A DNA stretch of 14,051 bases from Phycisphaerales bacterium UBA2266 (GTDB lineage: Bacteria > Planctomycetota > Phycisphaerae > Sedimentisphaerales > Anaerobacaceae): positions 1-14,051 of the forward strand of contig DDXG01000034.1 of the NCBI GenBank assembly GCA_002347125.1, in the 5' to 3' direction. Below, piece by piece: positions 12,784 through 14,051 of this stretch. The position numbers and the translations under genes were made by a program. Under the pieces are notes generated by a model. It was not told where the DNA came from. It saw only the letters and a program-made list of their open reading frames with translations, and made no database searches. Each line of letters begins with the position of its first letter. The first letter of the stretch is position 1.

Positions 12784-14051
12784 ATGGCAAGAGCTGCAGC
12801 GAAAGGCGACAAAGGCGCAGCGAAGAACCGTAAGAAGCGCAAAAAGAAGACATCCAGCGCGGCCGGCAAGGCCCGCGAGGTGGGTCTTCCCGTAGATATC
12901 GACGAAGAGATCGAGGAGGCGGAGATGGCGGCGGCTTCGGCCGCGACGGCCACGGCCGAGGCGGAGGAACGCGACGAAGCCGGCGAATCGGGGGGCAAGG
13001 AAGAATCCACACATCAGAAGTATGAGCGGATCAAGAAGGGTAACCTGTACCTGGCCGATCTTCAGAAACTGAACGTGGCCGAGTTGCATGAAATGGCCAA
13101 GAATGAGGGGTTGTCGGAGTACAGCGCCCTGAAGAAGCAGGACCTGATCTTCCGGATTCTGAAGGAGCGAATCCGCGCCAGCGGTCTGATGTATGGCGAG
13201 GGGGTGCTGGAGGTGCTTCCGGACGGGTACGGCTTCCTGCGGAATGCCACCTACAACTACCTGTCGTCGTCGGATGACATTTACGTGTCGCCGTCGCAGG
13301 TTCGGCGTTTCGGGCTTCGCACGGGACACGTGGTGTCCGGCCAGATTCGCCCGCCGAAAGAATCGGAGAAGTACTTCGCGCTGCTTCGGGTGGAGGCGAT
13401 CAACTATGAGAGCCCGGACTTGCTGGCGGACAAGGTGGTGTTCAGCGATTTGACGCCGCTGCATCCGGAAGACCGGCTTGTCTTGGAGACGACGTCGGAA
13501 GAGATAAGCATGCGGATCATCGACCTGGTGACGCCGGTGGGCAAAGGCCAGCGCGGGCTCATCGTGGCTCCGCCGCGGACAGGCAAGACGATTCTGCTTC
13601 AGAAGATCGCCAACGCGATCAGTACGAACCATCCTGAAGTCAAGCTGATTGTCCTGTTGATCGATGAACGGCCGGAGGAAGTGACGGAAATGATGCGCAA
13701 GACCGCCGAGGACGTCGAGGTCATCAGTTCGACGTTCGATGAGCCGGCGGCACGGCACTGCCAGGTGGCTGAAATCGTGATCGAGAAGGCCAAGCGGCTG
13801 GTCGAGTACGGCCATGACGTCGTGATTTTGCTGGATTCGATCACGCGATTGGCGCGTGCCTACAACAGCGAAATGCCCCATTCGGGGCGTATCCTGACCG
13901 GCGGCGTCGATGCCGGTGCGATGCAGATGCCCAAGAAGTTCTTCGGGGCGGCTCGAAATGTCGAGGAAGGCGGGTCGCTGAGCATTTTTGCCACGGCACT
14001 GATCGACACGGGTTCCAAGATGGACGAGGTGATCTTCGAGGAGTTCAAGGG
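12784..14051 (+). CDS. rho: Transcription termination factor Rho (3' end outside window)
   Basis: The frame is open from ATG 12784 to the window end: 422 residues of an RNA-dependent hexameric helicase that ends transcription. Domains in order: a lysine/arginine-rich segment (about 8-25), an acidic alanine/glutamate-rich stretch (about 35-75), the Rho N-terminal helical domain (about 86-130), the cold-shock RNA-binding domain with RNP1 GYGFLR (148-153), and the ATPase core. Walker A is APPRTGKT (262-269) and Walker B VVILLDS (346-352). The STFDEPAARH and ARNVEEGGSL blocks are intact. About 75-80 residues are missing at the 3' end, judged from E. coli Rho. The N-terminal charged extension is longer than in E. 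coli; such extensions are common in GC-rich phyla. Confidence 0.97.
   Translation, partial: MARAAAKGDKGAAKNRKKRKKKTSSAAGKAREVGLPVDIDEEIEEAEMAAASAATATAEAEERDEAGESGGKEESTHQKYERIKKGNLYLADLQKLNVAELHEMAKNEGLSEYSALKKQDLIFRILKERIRASGLMYGEGVLEVLPDGYGFLRNATYNYLSSSDDIYVSPSQVRRFGLRTGHVVSGQIRPPKESEKYFALLRVEAINYESPDLLADKVVFSDLTPLHPEDRLVLETTSEEISMRIIDLVTPVGKGQRGLIVAPPRTGKTILLQKIANAISTNHPEVKLIVLLIDERPEEVTEMMRKTAEDVEVISSTFDEPAARHCQVAEIVIEKAKRLVEYGHDVVILLDSITRLARAYNSEMPHSGRILTGGVDAGAMQMPKKFFGAARNVEEGGSLSIFATALIDTGSKMDEVIFEEFK

Noticed and set aside
12588..12833. Small plus-strand frame spanning the rho leader and start
   Set aside because: It overlaps the rho coding start in another frame, lacks a ribosome site and has no recognisable content.
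12724..13881. 385-codon frame on the minus strand at the right edge
   Set aside because: It is antisense to rho, which has complete Walker motifs on the plus strand.

Overview
The window looks like a chromosomal segment from a GC-rich bacterium of the Planctomycetota, most probably class Phycisphaerae (Sedimentisphaerales-like). This is inferred from several features together: a secreted propeller protein ending in a dockerin-like EF-hand segment, a Tat-exported Gfo/Idh oxidoreductase, a secreted GH5 glycosidase, short GC-rich palindromic repeats between genes, and a lineage-style zinc-ribbon protein. No tRNA, rRNA, insertion sequence or CRISPR array was recognised.

Layout. 1-414 (+) is the 3' end of an NADP-type glutamate dehydrogenase. 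It converges, across a pair of strong inverted repeats, on a secreted two-domain GH5 glycoside hydrolase (558-2093, -). About 560 bp of non-coding DNA follows, holding four perfect palindromes, two of which form a direct repeat. Next is a translationally coupled PIN-domain toxin-like gene and small partner (2654-3306, -), bracketed by two near-identical 22-bp direct repeats. The right-hand repeat lies in the last codons of a Tat-signal Gfo/Idh/MocA oxidoreductase (3410-4699, -). Divergent promoters separate this gene from a secreted protein with seven RCC1-type repeats in exact 38-residue register plus a dockerin-like C-terminus (5025-6032, +).

A second toxin-antitoxin-type pair follows: an MNT nucleotidyltransferase overlapping a HEPN ribonuclease (6172-6811, +, MntA/HepT-like). 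After a small membrane protein (6860-7162, -) comes a queuosine-precursor cluster: queC-queE (-), with queF (+) leaving divergently from well-formed promoters. QueD is not in the window. queF is followed closely by a zinc-ribbon protein of unknown function. A glycogen/starch-synthase-like GT-B glycosyltransferase (9987-11792, +) ends at a clear intrinsic terminator. A new promoter then serves coaE (11954-12571, +), followed by a 212-nt leader and rho, which runs off the right edge.

Functionally the segment mixes housekeeping (nitrogen assimilation, CoA, Rho, queuosine), carbohydrate metabolism (GH5, Gfo/Idh, glycogen synthase-like) and two small defence or persistence-type modules. Nothing here proves an entirely new system. 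The most unusual material is the repeat-bracketed PIN module with its small partner, the palindrome cluster beside it, and the perfectly periodic RCC1-dockerin protein. Promoters were found by eye as -35/-10 pairs with 16-18 bp spacing and are predictions.
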